From contig NZ_JALKCH010000007.1 of assembly GCF_023016805.1 (NCBI RefSeq), forward strand, positions 1 to 64,000: a stretch of 64,000 nucleotides of DNA. The letters run 5' to 3'. The notes beneath the pieces are model-generated. The model did not search any database. It saw nothing but the letters and a program-made list of their open reading frames with translations, and was not told the origin of the DNA. Shown one piece after another: positions 30,913 through 41,391 of this stretch (position 1 is its first letter; each line of letters opens with the position of its first letter). This stretch comes from Ancylobacter crimeensis. Lineage in GTDB: Bacteria; Pseudomonadota; Alphaproteobacteria; Rhizobiales; Xanthobacteraceae. A program made the position numbers and the translations under genes.

Positions 30913-33263
30913 CGGCGTTTCCCCGGACGAGGCGGCCCGCGGCGGGTGGGGGCCGGGCCACGGCCCTTGCGACCACGTGGAGGGCGCCCGCCTCCCGCTA
31001 CATAGTGGCCATCCGACAGAAGCTCAAACCGCAACGCGCCGGCGACGGGCGCGGCTTCGACAAGCCGCACCTCGACCCTGTCGCCCAACTGATGGGTTTC
31101 GCCCGTGCGCTCGCCGATCAGGGCGTGGCGGGCCTCATCAAAGCGGAAATAATCCAGTCCCAGCGTTGCCGCGGGCACGAACCCGTCCGCGCCGGTATCA
31201 TCCAGCGCGACGAAAAGGCCGACTTTGGTGACGCCCGCGATGCGGCCCTTGAACACCGCACCGATCTGCTCGGCGAGATGGTGGGCGATCAGCCTGTCGA
31301 TTGTCTCCCGCTCTGCCGTCATTGCGCGGCGCTCGGCTGCCGAAATGCGCGCGGCGATCTCTGCGAGCTGCTCCGGATTGGCGTTTTCGGGCAGGCCGTC
31401 GGGGCCGAGATGCAGCGCACGGATCAGGGCGCGATGCACGATCAGATCGGCATAGCGTCGGATCGGTGAGGTGAAATGCGCGTAGCGGCGTAGGTGCAGG
31501 CCGAAATGGCCGTAATTCTCATGCGCATATTCGGCCTGCGCCTGCGAACGCAGGATCACCTGGTTCACCAAGGGGGCAAATTCGGTCTCGGCGAATTTCG
31601 CAAGGATGGTGTTGAAGTGGGCCGGGCGCACGACATCCACCTTCGGCAGCTTCATGTCGAGCGTCTGCAAGAACTCGCGAAGCGCCGAAACCTTCTCCAG
31701 AGAGGGCGCGTCATGGACGCGGTAGAGCAGGGGCGTGCGCTTTTCCTCCAGCGTCTCCGCCGCGGCGACATTGGCGAGGATCATGCACTCCTCGATCAGC
31801 CTGTGGGCGTCGAGGCGGTCCGGCACGATGATGCGGTCGACCGTGCCGTTGGCCTTCAGCAGCACCTTGCGCTCCGGCAGGTCCAGCTCCAGCGGCTCGC
31901 GGGCGTCGCGCGCCTTTTTGATCAGCGCGTAGGCGGTGTAGAGCGGACGGATCACCTCGTCCAGCAAAGGCGCGGTGGTTTCGTCCGTGCGGCCCTCGAT
32001 GGCGGCCTGCGCCTGCGCGTAGGCAAGCTTCGCGGCTGAGCGCATCATGATGCGGTGAAAGCTGTGGCTCTTCTTGCGCCCATTGGCGCCGATGACCATG
32101 CGTACGGCCAGCGCCGGCCGGTCTTCCAGCGGGCGGAGCGAACACAGATCGTTCGAGATGCGTTCCGGCAGCATCGGCACGACGCGGTCAGGGAAATAGA
32201 CCGAATTGCCGCGCACCAGCGCTTCCCGGTCCAGCGCGGTGCCCGGACGCACATAATAGGCGACGTCGGCGATGGCGACGGTGACGATGTAGCCGCCCTC
32301 ATTGGACGGATCCTCGTCGGCCACGGCATGGACCGCGTCGTCATGGTCCTTGGCGTCGGGCGGGTCGATGGTGATGAGGGGCAGCGCCCGCCAGTCCTCG
32401 CGATGGGCCATGCTCGCCGGCCGCGCCACCTCGGCCTCGGCCAGCGCCTCGCGGCGGAAGACGTGGGGAATGCCGTGGGCGTGCAGGGCGATCAGGCTCA
32501 GCGCCTTTTCGGTGGAGACGGAGCCGAGCCGCTCGCGCACCTTGGCTGTGGGAAGCCCATAGGCATGGTGGCGCATGATCTCCGCCGAGACCAGATCGCC
32601 GTCCTGCGCGCCGTTTTCCTGGTCCGGTGGAATGGCCAGTTCGCGGCCCATATTGCGCTTGTCGACCGGCACGAGCCGGCCGTCCTGTCCGTCCGCAGCC
32701 TTGCGATAGATCCCGAGCACCTGACTCTTGGACTTCTCGATGAGCTTCAGCACGCGGCCGCTGTGAAGAACCTCGCCCTCCGCATCGGCTATTTCTTCCG
32801 TACGCAGCAGCACGCGATCCCCGATCGTCGGCGCAGGGCCCGCAGGACGTCCGCCGATCCGCGTGCTGCGGGCCAGCTTGACGAGGATCTTGGGGGCCTC
32901 GCCGTGGGTTTCACTGTCCCAATCGATCGGCTGGGCAATGAGTTCGCCGTCCTCGTCGCGCTCGACGATCTCGGCGAGCACCGCAGCGGGCAGGGCGCCG
33001 GGAACGTGCAGCCTGCGCCGCTTGCGATTGACGATTCCCTCGTCGGCCAGTTCGCGCAGCATGGCCTTCAGCGCAATGCGGTCCTGTCCATCCAGCCCGA
33101 AGGCGCGTGAAATCTCGCGCTTGCCGACATCCCCCCCATGAGCGGCGACGAAGGCGGTCAGTTCCTCCTTGGTCGGAAGGCCGCGCGGAAGACGGGGTGT
33201 TGCGGGAGCCTTTGGCCGGAAAGGCGCCTTGGGCTTGGAAGGCTTGCGCACGGGTGGGAACAT
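30909..33263 (-). CDS. rnr: Ribonuclease R
   Basis: A 784-residue processive 3'-5' exoribonuclease. An N-terminal helical/winged region (GLPTKEELTAFVAAHGGDVG) is followed by cold-shock domains and the RNB catalytic domain, with the metal-binding aspartates in ITIDPPDAKDHDDAVHAV. A C-terminal S1 domain begins GAVFKGRIAGVTKVGLFVAL, and a basic tail ends the protein. Start at 33263 gives a usual length; 33302 is an alternative with no better ribosome-binding site. The next gene, DUF983, overlaps the stop. In relatives topA lies directly upstream; here a divergent MFS gene separates them. Confidence 0.93.
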   Translation of the reverse strand: MFPPVRKPSKPKAPFRPKAPATPRLPRGLPTKEELTAFVAAHGGDVGKREISRAFGLDGQDRIALKAMLRELADEGIVNRKRRRLHVPGALPAAVLAEIVERDEDGELIAQPIDWDSETHGEAPKILVKLARSTRIGGRPAGPAPTIGDRVLLRTEEIADAEGEVLHSGRVLKLIEKSKSQVLGIYRKAADGQDGRLVPVDKRNMGRELAIPPDQENGAQDGDLVSAEIMRHHAYGLPTAKVRERLGSVSTEKALSLIALHAHGIPHVFRREALAEAEVARPASMAHREDWRALPLITIDPPDAKDHDDAVHAVADEDPSNEGGYIVTVAIADVAYYVRPGTALDREALVRGNSVYFPDRVVPMLPERISNDLCSLRPLEDRPALAVRMVIGANGRKKSHSFHRIMMRSAAKLAYAQAQAAIEGRTDETTAPLLDEVIRPLYTAYALIKKARDAREPLELDLPERKVLLKANGTVDRIIVPDRLDAHRLIEECMILANVAAAETLEEKRTPLLYRVHDAPSLEKVSALREFLQTLDMKLPKVDVVRPAHFNTILAKFAETEFAPLVNQVILRSQAQAEYAHENYGHFGLHLRRYAHFTSPIRRYADLIVHRALIRALHLGPDGLPENANPEQLAEIAARISAAERRAMTAERETIDRLIAHHLAEQIGAVFKGRIAGVTKVGLFVALDDTGADGFVPAATLGLDYFRFDEARHALIGERTGETHQLGDRVEVRLVEAAPVAGALRFELLSDGHYVAGGGRPPRGRKGRGPAPTRRGPPRPGKRR

Positions 33264-33482
33264 CCTCGGGAACGATGGATTGACGCTAGCCGAGAGCGTC
33301 ATCCGCGTCGACCGGGCGACGCATCGGCGAAAGCGGTGGCGACCATCGGATTGCGTGATGGATGTGCGCTTTCCATCGATGAAGCGCAAGTTTTTGATCG
33401 CAGCGCCCTTGCATTCACACATGCGACAAGCATGGTGCGCGGGTCGTGGCGGACGACGCTCAAAATCCCAACGGACAAGAAA

Positions 33483-34991
33483 ATGGACGCCCGCACTCCT
33501 CCCGAGCCTTTCGCCGATCCCGCTTCTACCGCCGATGGTCGGCCGCAGCTCGATCACAGCGAGATTCGCACCATCCTGATCGGCGTCATGCTGGCGATGC
33601 TGCTGAGCGCGCTCGACCAGACCATTGTGGCGACGGCGCTGCCGACCATCGGCCTCGCCTTTGGCGACGTGGCGAACCTGCCCTGGATCGTGACGGCCTA
33701 TCTGCTGACGGCAACTGCGGTGACGCCGCTCACCGGCAAACTCGCCGATATCTACGGACCGCGCCCCGTGCTGCTGGCCGGCATCGGGTTGTTCCTTGTC
33801 GGCTCGGTTGCCTGCGCGCTGGCACCCGGCATGTTCTGGCTGGTGCTGGCGCGGGCGCTGCAGGGAATCGGCGGTGGCGGGCTCATCTCGCTGGCTCAAA
33901 CCATCGTCGGCGTCATGATCGCACCGCGGGAGCGCGGTCGCTATCAGGGTTATTTTGCAGCGGTCTTCATTTCCTCCTCCATCGCCGGGCCTGTGCTAGG
34001 CGGCTTTTTTGCCGAACATCTGCACTGGTCCCTGATCTTCTGGATCAATGTGCCGCTCGGCATCCTTGCCGCCCTCATGAGCGAACGGGCGCTGCGCCGC
34101 CTGCCACCGCATCACCACAAGCATCGGATCGACCTTCTGGGTGCGCTGCTGATGGCAAGCGCGACGGTCGCGCTGCTGCTGGCGCTAAGCTGGGGCGGCG
34201 CGCGATTCGCGTGGCTGTCCATGCCGGTGATCTCGCTGATCGGTGCGTCGGTGCTGCTGTGGTCGCTCTTCGGCGTGCGTGTCGCGACGGCCGAGGAGCC
34301 GCTGCTGCCGCTCTCCGTGCTCGGCAACCAGGTCGTGCGCACCGGCGTGGTGGCAGCCGCCTTCGCCATGGGCACGCTGATCGGCCTTTCCATCGAGATT
34401 CCGCTTTATCTCGAAGGCGTCATGCATTTGACCGCGAGCCAGTCAGGTCTCGCGCTCATTCCGCTGATGGCCGGCGTCGTGGTCGGAGCGACGGGCACGG
34501 GGCGCGCCATGGCCCGCGTGATCCACTACAAGCGCATCCCGATCTTCGGTCTGAGCATCAGCATCATCGCGCTCGGTGTGCTGACGCTGGTGGCGACGGG
34601 GCTGCATGTCGGCGTGCTGGTGGTGCTGCTGGGCGTGGCCGGCATCGGGCTTGGCACCGTGCTCCCCGTCTCCACCGTCGCGATCCAGAATGCGGTGCCG
34701 CTTGCGCAGATCGGCACGGCGACGGCGGCGATGAACTTCTTCCGCTCGCTGGGCGGGGCGGTGCTGACAGCGGGTTTCGGCGCGCTCGTCATCGGGATGG
34801 CCGGCGGGCAAAGCGGGGGGCTCGGCGAGCGCCTGCTGCTGCATCATGGCGACGACCGGATGCTGGCCACGGCCTTCCAATGGGTGTTCGGCGCCGCGGC
34901 ACTGGCGCTTGTCGGCGCGTTGATCGCGGTCCTGATCATGGAAGAGCGTCCGCTACGCACGAGCGTTCATGCCACACCGGTGATGGACTGA
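33483..34991 (+). CDS. MFS drug-efflux transporter, DHA2 (14-helix, EmrB-like) family
   Basis: A 502-residue inner-membrane proton antiporter with ~14 predicted helices. Motif C-like and D-type signatures of DHA2 are visible: LSALDQTIVATALPTIGLAF, then the A-motif GKLADIYGPRPVLLAGIGLF and ARALQGIGGGGLISLAQTIV. Such pumps export hydrophobic toxins or drugs. It sits on the plus strand between topA and rnr, both minus strand, and so interrupts a block that is usually continuous. No regulator gene is adjacent, so its control is unclear. The ribosome-binding site is weak. Confidence 0.9.
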   Translation: MDARTPPEPFADPASTADGRPQLDHSEIRTILIGVMLAMLLSALDQTIVATALPTIGLAFGDVANLPWIVTAYLLTATAVTPLTGKLADIYGPRPVLLAGIGLFLVGSVACALAPGMFWLVLARALQGIGGGGLISLAQTIVGVMIAPRERGRYQGYFAAVFISSSIAGPVLGGFFAEHLHWSLIFWINVPLGILAALMSERALRRLPPHHHKHRIDLLGALLMASATVALLLALSWGGARFAWLSMPVISLIGASVLLWSLFGVRVATAEEPLLPLSVLGNQVVRTGVVAAAFAMGTLIGLSIEIPLYLEGVMHLTASQSGLALIPLMAGVVVGATGTGRAMARVIHYKRIPIFGLSISIIALGVLTLVATGLHVGVLVVLLGVAGIGLGTVLPVSTVAIQNAVPLAQIGTATAAMNFFRSLGGAVLTAGFGALVIGMAGGQSGGLGERLLLHHGDDRMLATAFQWVFGAAALALVGALIAVLIMEERPLRTSVHATPVMD

Positions 34992-35062
34992 CGCGAGGGG
35001 TAAAAACCTTCCCCCGTGGGAACAAGGCGTTCCCGCGCGGATGAGGCTTCGCCGCGCAGGTC

Positions 35063-35091
35063 TAGTCCGCCGCCGTCGACGCGGCGGACTA
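35063..35091. terminator. Strong hairpin at the end of topA, possible bidirectional terminator
   Basis: A perfect 11-bp stem, TAGTCCGCCGC (35063-35073)/GCGGCGGACTA (35081-35091) with loop CGTCGAC, includes the topA stop codon and lies 72 bp past the end of the convergent MFS gene. There is no long U-run, so termination is only inferred. Confidence 0.45.
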
Positions 35092-37809
35092 CGGCCTCCA
35101 GCCTTCAGCCGCCTTCCGCGCGCGCGGCTTGGCTGCGGTCTTTGCAGTGCCGCTCTTGGATGCGGGCTTGGCCTTGGCGGCCGCCGGCTTCTTGGCCGTG
35201 CTCGCCTTCTTGGCCTCCCCAGTGCCATCGCTCGTCTTCGCCGCGGCCTTACTGGCGCGCGTGCGTGTGGGCCGCGCAGGTGCCGAACCGGCTTTCGCGG
35301 CGAGCAGGGGAAGCGCCTGTTCGAGCGTTACGGTCTCGGCCGGCATGTCTTTCGGCAGTGTCGCATTGACCTTGCCGTGATTCACATAGGGTCCGAAGCG
35401 TCCGGGCCGAACCGTGACCATACCGCCCAGCGTCGGATGCTCGCCGATCTCGCGCCCCGCCGGCGTGCCGCGACGACCCGGACCGCGATTCTGCTTATCC
35501 GCGATCAGCGCCACCGCACGGTTGAGGCCGATGGTGAGCACGTCGTCATTGGCGTCGAGATTGGCGTAGGTCTTGCCGCTCTGCACATAAGGGCCAAACC
35601 GGCCGATGCCGGCGAGAATAGGGTCGCCGCTGTCCGGATTACGACCGATCTCGCGCGGCAGGGACAGCAGTGCCAGCGCGGTTTCGAGGTCGACATCGGT
35701 TGGCGCAAGGCCCTTTGGCAAGCTGGAGCGCTTGGGCTTTTCGCCATCCTTGGCCTCGCCGAGCTGCAGATAGGTGCCGAAGCGCCCGTCGCGCAGCGAA
35801 ACCTCCAGCCCCGTCTCGGGATCCGTGCCAAGCATCCGGGTACCCCCGGCGCCCTGCGCATCTCCGTCGCCGCCCTCGTTCTGCATGGCGAGTGGGCGGG
35901 TGTATTTGCATTCGGGGTAGTTCGAGCAGCCAATGAAGGCGCCGAACTTGCCCATCTTGAGCGACAAACGCCCGGTGCCACAGGTCGGGCAGATCCGCGG
36001 GTCGGCGCCGTCCTCGCGCGGCGGGAAGACGTGGGCGGTCAGCATCTCGTCGAGAGCCGAGAGCACCTCGGAGACACGCAGATCCTTGATCTCGCCGACT
36101 GCTGCTGCGAAGTCGCGCCAGAAATCGCGCAGCACGTCCTTCCAGTCGAGCTCGGCGGCGGAGATGCGGTCGAGCTTCTCTTCGAGGTCTGCGGTGAAGT
36201 CATATTCGACGTAGCGGTCGAAAAAACTCTCGAGGAAAGCCGTGACGAGCCGGCCCTTGTCCTCGGGTACCAGACGGCGCTTGTCGAGCCGGACATATTC
36301 ACGGTCGCGCAGCACGCCGATGACGGAGGCGTAGGTCGAGGGCCGCCCGATGCCCAGCTCTTCCATGCGCTTGACGAGCGAGGCTTCCGAATAGCGCGGA
36401 GGCGGCTCGGTGAAATGCTGGTCGGTCTTGATGCCCCTGTTCGCCAGCGCCTCACCGGCCTCCATCGCGGGCAGGCGGCGGTTTTCCTCGTCGTCTCCCT
36501 CGGCGGCGTCGTCCCGGCCTTCACGGTAGAGGGTGAGGAAGCCGTCAAACTTCACAACCGAACCGGTCGCGCGCAATTCGAGGTTGCGTCCGCCGGCGTG
36601 GGCCGAGATGTCGACCGTGGTGCGCTCGATTTCGGCCGATTCCATCTGGCTTGCGATGGTGCGCAACCAGATGAGCTCATAGAGCTTCGCCTGGTCCGGT
36701 TCGAGCTGCCGAGCGACATCCTTCGGCCGACGCGTGAGGTCGGTCGGGCGCACGGCTTCGTGGGCCTCCTGCGCGTTCTTCGCTTTTGCGGTGTATTTGC
36801 GCGGAGCGGACGGCACGTAGCGTGGGCCGTAGTCACGGCCGATCACCGAACGCGCGGCGGATACCGCCTCGGGTGCCATGTCCACGCCGTCGGTACGCAT
36901 ATAGGTGATGAGACCCACCGTCTCGCCGCCGATATCGATGCCCTCGTAGAGGCGCTGGGCGACGCGCATGGTGGTCGCCGGGGCGAGGCCCAGCTTACGG
37001 CTCGCTTCCTGCTGCAGCGTGGAGGTGGTGAAGGGCGGGTAGGGGTGCCGGCGGCCGGGCTTGGCCTCCACGCTCTCCACCTTGAAATTCGCCGCTTCAA
37101 GCGCCTGTCGGAAAGCGGCGGCTTCCTCCGCCGTGCCAACATCCAGCCGGCCGATTTTCTTGCCGTCGGCGCCGACGAGCCGAGCCTCGAAGGTTTCCTG
37201 ACGGGGCGTGGCGAGGGCGGCGGCAATGGACCAGTATTCGCGGGTAACGAAGGTTTCGATCTCGCGCTCGCGGTCGCACACGAGGCGAAGTGACACCGAT
37301 TGCACGCGGCCGGCCGAACGCGCGCCCGGCAGCTTGCGCCACAGCACGGGAGAGAGCGTGAAGCCCACGAGATAATCGAGCGCTCGGCGCGCGAGATAGG
37401 CGTCGACCAGCGCCGCGTCGATCATGCGCGGGTTCTTCATCGCTTCGGTCACCGCCTGCTTGGTGATGGCGTTGAACACCACGCGGGAGATGGGCTGGTC
37501 CTTGAGCGCGCGCTTTTCCTTCAGGATCTCCAGCACGTGCCAGGAGATGGCCTCGCCCTCGCGGTCAGGGTCGGTGGCGAGGATCAGGCCGTCGGCGGCC
37601 TTCACGGCGCGGGCGATGTCGGCAAGGCGCTTCTGCGCCTTGGGATCGACATCCCAGAGCATGCGGAAATCCTGCTCGGGGTCGACCGAGCCATCCTTGG
37701 CCGGCAGGTCGCGCACATGGCCATATGAGGCGATCACCTCATAGTCCGGGCCGAGATACTTGTTGATCGTCTTCGCCTTGGCAGGCGATTCGACGATGAC
37801 GACCTGCAT
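35089..37809 (-). CDS. topA: DNA topoisomerase I (type IA)
   Basis: A 906-residue enzyme that relaxes negative supercoils. The TOPRIM domain opens MQVVIVESPAKAKTINKYLG and carries the acidic site ATDPDREGEA. The nucleophile is Y303 in LITYMRTDGVD. A C-terminal zinc finger (CPTCGTGRLSLKMGKFG then IGCSNYPECKYT) and several topo-C repeats (GRFGPYVNHGKVN) follow, ending in a Lys/Ala-rich tail (KKASTAKKPAAAKAKPASKS). It is part of the conserved plsY-dprA-topA group. Start and length are standard. Confidence 0.97.
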   Translation of the reverse strand: MQVVIVESPAKAKTINKYLGPDYEVIASYGHVRDLPAKDGSVDPEQDFRMLWDVDPKAQKRLADIARAVKAADGLILATDPDREGEAISWHVLEILKEKRALKDQPISRVVFNAITKQAVTEAMKNPRMIDAALVDAYLARRALDYLVGFTLSPVLWRKLPGARSAGRVQSVSLRLVCDREREIETFVTREYWSIAAALATPRQETFEARLVGADGKKIGRLDVGTAEEAAAFRQALEAANFKVESVEAKPGRRHPYPPFTTSTLQQEASRKLGLAPATTMRVAQRLYEGIDIGGETVGLITYMRTDGVDMAPEAVSAARSVIGRDYGPRYVPSAPRKYTAKAKNAQEAHEAVRPTDLTRRPKDVARQLEPDQAKLYELIWLRTIASQMESAEIERTTVDISAHAGGRNLELRATGSVVKFDGFLTLYREGRDDAAEGDDEENRRLPAMEAGEALANRGIKTDQHFTEPPPRYSEASLVKRMEELGIGRPSTYASVIGVLRDREYVRLDKRRLVPEDKGRLVTAFLESFFDRYVEYDFTADLEEKLDRISAAELDWKDVLRDFWRDFAAAVGEIKDLRVSEVLSALDEMLTAHVFPPREDGADPRICPTCGTGRLSLKMGKFGAFIGCSNYPECKYTRPLAMQNEGGDGDAQGAGGTRMLGTDPETGLEVSLRDGRFGTYLQLGEAKDGEKPKRSSLPKGLAPTDVDLETALALLSLPREIGRNPDSGDPILAGIGRFGPYVQSGKTYANLDANDDVLTIGLNRAVALIADKQNRGPGRRGTPAGREIGEHPTLGGMVTVRPGRFGPYVNHGKVNATLPKDMPAETVTLEQALPLLAAKAGSAPARPTRTRASKAAAKTSDGTGEAKKASTAKKPAAAKAKPASKSGTAKTAAKPRARKAAEGWRP

Positions 37810-38060
37810 GCGCGTCCGCCATGTCCAGTGATTGGGAATGGATCCCGTGAGAAGGCCGGGAAAATGGGGGACCGCTTGGCCCGTGTCAAATGGCCGACCT
37901 CATTTGTGCGCGGCCTGGCGACATCCGGGCAACACCACCCGTCGGTTTGTGTCGTGCATAAAACTAATGGTTGTGTTTATTCATATTTGATCGCTAAGGT
38001 AGCGCGACAGGGATCGAAATGGTATGGTCCCGCATCTGAGTATGGTCGGGTTGAAGGCGA

Positions 38061-38267
38061 ATGACGGGACAGGTCGAGGATCGATACGCGACGGCCCAGT
38101 ACATTGCGAGCCTCGTCAGCGAACTCTCTCAGATCGCGAAGAAGCAGCGGTTCGACATGCTGCATTACCTGCTGCAGATGGCATGGCAGGAAGCGCGTGG
38201 CCTCACCGAGACGCCGGCGGTGGAGGATCGGTTGCATGGCGGCCCGGCAGAGCGTCGCTCGCGCTGA
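38061..38267 (+). CDS. Small conserved-type hypothetical protein (68 aa)
   Basis: The ATG at 38061 follows GAAGG and an AT-rich patch (37955-38000) that could hold the promoter. The protein is helical: YIASLVSELSQIAKKQRFDM, then LHYLLQMAWQEARGLTE, a pattern I associate with small rhizobial proteins of unknown function. It stands divergent from topA and convergent with dprA. No function can be given. Confidence 0.65.
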   Translation: MTGQVEDRYATAQYIASLVSELSQIAKKQRFDMLHYLLQMAWQEARGLTETPAVEDRLHGGPAERRSR

Positions 38268-38309
38268 CGCCGGGCGACCGGGCGATCTCCCTTGCCGCGC
38301 AACGCGGGT

Positions 38310-39443
38310 TCACGCCTTCAGCGCCACGCGCCCGGCCTGCCGCTCCAGCCGTCCGGCCAGTTCGAGCTCCAGCAGGATGACCTGAACGTCCGCGGTACGA
38401 GCTCCCGACAGGGCCACGAGATCATCCACCGGCACCGGCGTCGGGCCGAGAAGCTGGAGGATGCGCAGCCGCGCATCCTCGCTCGGCTCGCTGTCGTCGA
38501 TCCCGATATCGGGCTCATCCATGTCCTTCGGCGCCGGCGGACGCTCCAGCATGGGCAGCAGTTCCTCGATCACGTCCTCAGCGCTGCGTGTGAGCGTCGC
38601 GCCCTCCCGAATCAACCGGTTGGCTCCCGCCGCACGAGGATCGAGCGGAGAGCCCGGCACGGCGAAGACGAGGCGCCCCTGTTCACCCGCAAGCCGCGCA
38701 GTGATCAGGGAGCCCGAGCGTTCCGCCGCTTCCACGATGACCGTGCCCAGTGCCACACCGGACACCAGCCGGTTGCGGCGGGGAAAATCCTGCGATCGTG
38801 GCGTCCACCCCATCGGCATCTCGGTGACGACCACGCCATCGGCGAGGATCCGTTCGAGGAGCGGCAGGTTCTCGGGTGGATAGGGCTTGTCATGACCACC
38901 GGCCAGCACGGCGAGCGTACCGGTGGCAAGGCTGGCGTCATGCGCCGCCGCGTCGATGCCGCGGGCAAGACCCGAGGCAATGACCCAGCCGGCGAGGCCG
39001 AGGTCGCGGGCGATCCGGGCCGTCATGGTTCGCCCCGCAGCGGAGGCGTTGCGTGAACCGACGATAGCGACCATGGGTCGGCGCAGGAGATTGATCCGCC
39101 CGCGCACCGCGAGGAGGGGCGGGGCATCGTCGGGTTCGCGCAGCGCGGCGGGATAGTCCGCCTCGCCCAGTGCGACGAAGCGTCCACCCAGCCGGTCGAG
39201 CGTCGTCATTTCGCGCTCCACCTCGTCGATGGATGGAATGCGCGGGGGCACCAGCCTTCCGCCACGACGGGCGAGATTCGGCAGGGCCTCAAGCGCCGCC
39301 GCGGCGCCGCCGAAGCGGTTGATCAGGCTACGAAAGGTGCGTGGGCCGACATTCTCGGTGCGGATCAGGCGCAGCCAGTCGCGGCGCTGGATATCGTCGA
39401 GCCGCACGCCGGAAGCCGGGGATGGCGGAAGCGCTGTGGACAT
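38310..39443 (-). CDS. dprA: DNA-processing protein DprA
   Basis: A 377-residue protein that loads RecA on incoming single-stranded DNA. An N-terminal helical domain ([20 protein letters not shown]) precedes the Rossmann-like core: [35 protein letters not shown], and the [20 protein letters not shown] motif. A C-terminal winged-helix domain ([20 protein letters not shown]) completes it. It lies 16 bp downstream of plsY and is probably co-transcribed with it. Present in many bacteria without proven natural competence. Confidence 0.95.
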   Translation of the reverse strand: MSTALPPSPASGVRLDDIQRRDWLRLIRTENVGPRTFRSLINRFGGAAAALEALPNLARRGGRLVPPRIPSIDEVEREMTTLDRLGGRFVALGEADYPAALREPDDAPPLLAVRGRINLLRRPMVAIVGSRNASAAGRTMTARIARDLGLAGWVIASGLARGIDAAAHDASLATGTLAVLAGGHDKPYPPENLPLLERILADGVVVTEMPMGWTPRSQDFPRRNRLVSGVALGTVIVEAAERSGSLITARLAGEQGRLVFAVPGSPLDPRAAGANRLIREGATLTRSAEDVIEELLPMLERPPAPKDMDEPDIGIDDSEPSEDARLRILQLLGPTPVPVDDLVALSGARTADVQVILLELELAGRLERQAGRVALKA

Positions 39444-39459
39444 GCGGCGACCCGTCCCG

Positions 39460-40062
39460 TCACTTCTTTCCGATCTTGCCTTCAGTACCCGCCAGGAGAC
39501 GCCGGATGTTGGCGGCGTGCTTCATCCACAGCATCCCGGTGAGGATGGCGAGCAGCAGCCCGGTCTGCGTCCCGGCGAAGAAGGCCCCGGCGGCTACGGT
39601 TGCTACGCTGGCGGTCAGTGCCGAGAGCGAGGAATAGCGCAGCGCATAGGCGAGGGCGAGCCACACCACGGCGAAGACCAGTGCCGCCGGCCATGCGAGG
39701 GCGATGGTGACGCCGAGAAAGGTCGCGACGCCCTTGCCGCCGCGAAAGCCCAGCCAGACAGGGTAGAGATGGCCGAGAAAGGCGCCCAGCGCAGCCACCA
39801 GTGCAGCCTGCTCGCCATAAAGGTAGCGCGCCAGAAGCACGGCGAACGTCCCTTTCAGCGCATCGCCCAACAGCGTCGCTGCAGCGAGCCCCTTGCGGCC
39901 CGTGCGCAGCACGTTGGTGGCGCCGATATTGCCGGAACCGATGCTGCGGATGTCCTCGGTACCTGCCGCCCGCGTCAGCAGCAGGCCGAAGGGGATGGAG
40001 CCAAGGAGATAGCCGATCGCCAGTGCGATGAAGCCCGGGACCAGCGGCAGCGACCAGTTCAT
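39460..40062 (-). CDS. plsY: Glycerol-3-phosphate acyltransferase PlsY
   Basis: This 200-residue inner-membrane enzyme acylates glycerol-3-phosphate from acyl-phosphate, the first step of phospholipid synthesis. Seven hydrophobic segments carry three conserved cytosolic-side motifs: [29 protein letters not shown] (G3P binding) and a C-terminal [19 protein letters not shown]. Upstream lies the PyrC-like gene (30 bp gap) and downstream dprA (16 bp gap), all on the minus strand. Confidence 0.95.
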   Translation of the reverse strand: MNWSLPLVPGFIALAIGYLLGSIPFGLLLTRAAGTEDIRSIGSGNIGATNVLRTGRKGLAAATLLGDALKGTFAVLLARYLYGEQAALVAALGAFLGHLYPVWLGFRGGKGVATFLGVTIALAWPAALVFAVVWLALAYALRYSSLSALTASVATVAAGAFFAGTQTGLLLAILTGMLWMKHAANIRRLLAGTEGKIGKK

Positions 40063-40092
40063 AGAAAGCCTTCCATCGGCGCCGTCGGGCGA

Positions 40093-41391
40093 TCAAACGT
40101 ATTCATACACCGTCCGCCCGGCAACCAGCGTGCGCACTACCCGACCTTCGAAGCGGGCCTCGTCGAACGGCGTGTTGCGGCAGCGCGATTTCAGCAGGGC
40201 GGCATCGAGAACCCAGGCCTCGTCGGGCGCGATCACGGCGATGTCCGCCACCGCACCGGGACGCAGGGTTCCCGCATCGAGGCCGAGGAGCTGCGCGGGA
40301 CGCGTCGACATGGCGCGTATCAGCGTCATCAGGCTCACCGTGCCGCTTCCGACGAGTCGCAGGCCGGCGGCGAGCATCGTTTCCAGCCCGATGGCACCGA
40401 AGGCGGCCTCGGAGAAAGGCAGGCGCTTGACCTCGACGTCTTGCGGGTTGTGATCGGAGACGACGACGTCGATCAGGCCTTCGGCCAGCGCGCGCACCAG
40501 CACCTCGCGATCGGGCTCGCTGCGGAGCGGCGGGGCAACCTTGAAAAAGGTCCGGTAGCCGACCACATCGCGCTCGTTCAGGCAGAGATGGTTGATCGAG
40601 GCGGAGGCAGTCACCGCATGGCCCTCATCCTTCGCCCGCCTCAGCACGTCGAGTGATTCGGGGCAGGTAAGGGAGGCCGCGTGGTAGCGTCCGCCGGTGA
40701 TCGCCGCGAGACGCACATCGCGTTCGAAGACGATGGTTTCCGCCGCTTTCGGCGTGCCGCCGAGACCGAGGCGCGAGGCGAGTTCGCCTTCGTTCATCAC
40801 CCCGCTGCCGGTCAGAGTCGCGTCTTCGGTGTGGTGGACGATCAGCGCATCGAAGTCGCGGCCATAGGTCAGCGCCCGGCGCAGCACCTGCGCGGAGGCG
40901 ATGGAATGGGCGGCGTCGGTGAAGGCGACCGCGCCGGCCGAGGCCAGGAGGCCGATCTGCGTCATCTCGCGGCCTTCGAGCCCCTTGGTGAGCGCGGCCA
41001 TCGGGTGCACATGGACGATGGCCGTGTCGCGGGCGCGGCGCTTCACGAAATCGACAATGGCGGGATCGTCGATTACCGGATCGGTGTCGGGCTGGCAGAC
41101 GATCGTCGTGACACCGCCGGCGGCAGCGGCCTGGCTGGCGGAGGCCAGCGTTTCGCGATGCTCGGCGCCGGGTTCGCCGATAAAGGCACGCATGTCGACG
41201 AGGCCGGGAACCACCATGAGGCCCGAGCAATCGACGATCTCGGTGCCGTCCGGCAGGCCGGTATTGCCGAGATTGGCGGCGATGTCCTTCACCACGCCAT
41301 CGGCCACCAGCACGTCGGCAGGACGGTCGAGATCACGCGAGGGATCGAGGACGCGCCCACGGGCGAGCAGGATCGGGCGATCGTCACGCAT
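40093..41391 (-). CDS. pyrC: Dihydroorotase-like protein PyrC, likely non-catalytic
   Basis: A 432-residue amidohydrolase-fold protein of the class I dihydroorotase family. It lacks the zinc ligands: the D-x-H-V-H-x-R motif is replaced by [10 protein letters not shown], so R68 and F70 take the two His positions and G72 the substrate Arg. Later family segments remain ([35 protein letters not shown]). Such proteins partner PyrB as inactive PyrC' (PyrX) subunits in some bacteria, while a true dihydroorotase is encoded elsewhere. The start at 41391 overlaps the pyrB stop by 8 bases. An upstream in-frame Met at 41442 is unlikely. Confidence 0.88.
   Translation of the reverse strand: MRDDRPILLARGRVLDPSRDLDRPADVLVADGVVKDIAANLGNTGLPDGTEIVDCSGLMVVPGLVDMRAFIGEPGAEHRETLASASQAAAAGGVTTIVCQPDTDPVIDDPAIVDFVKRRARDTAIVHVHPMAALTKGLEGREMTQIGLLASAGAVAFTDAAHSIASAQVLRRALTYGRDFDALIVHHTEDATLTGSGVMNEGELASRLGLGGTPKAAETIVFERDVRLAAITGGRYHAASLTCPESLDVLRRAKDEGHAVTASASINHLCLNERDVVGYRTFFKVAPPLRSEPDREVLVRALAEGLIDVVVSDHNPQDVEVKRLPFSEAAFGAIGLETMLAAGLRLVGSGTVSLMTLIRAMSTRPAQLLGLDAGTLRPGAVADIAVIAPDEAWVLDAALLKSRCRNTPFDEARFEGRVVRTLVAGRTVYEYV

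Noticed and set aside
35041-37293. A 750-codon plus-strand frame opposite topA
   Set aside because: It is an antisense shadow of topA and its start has no ribosome-binding site.
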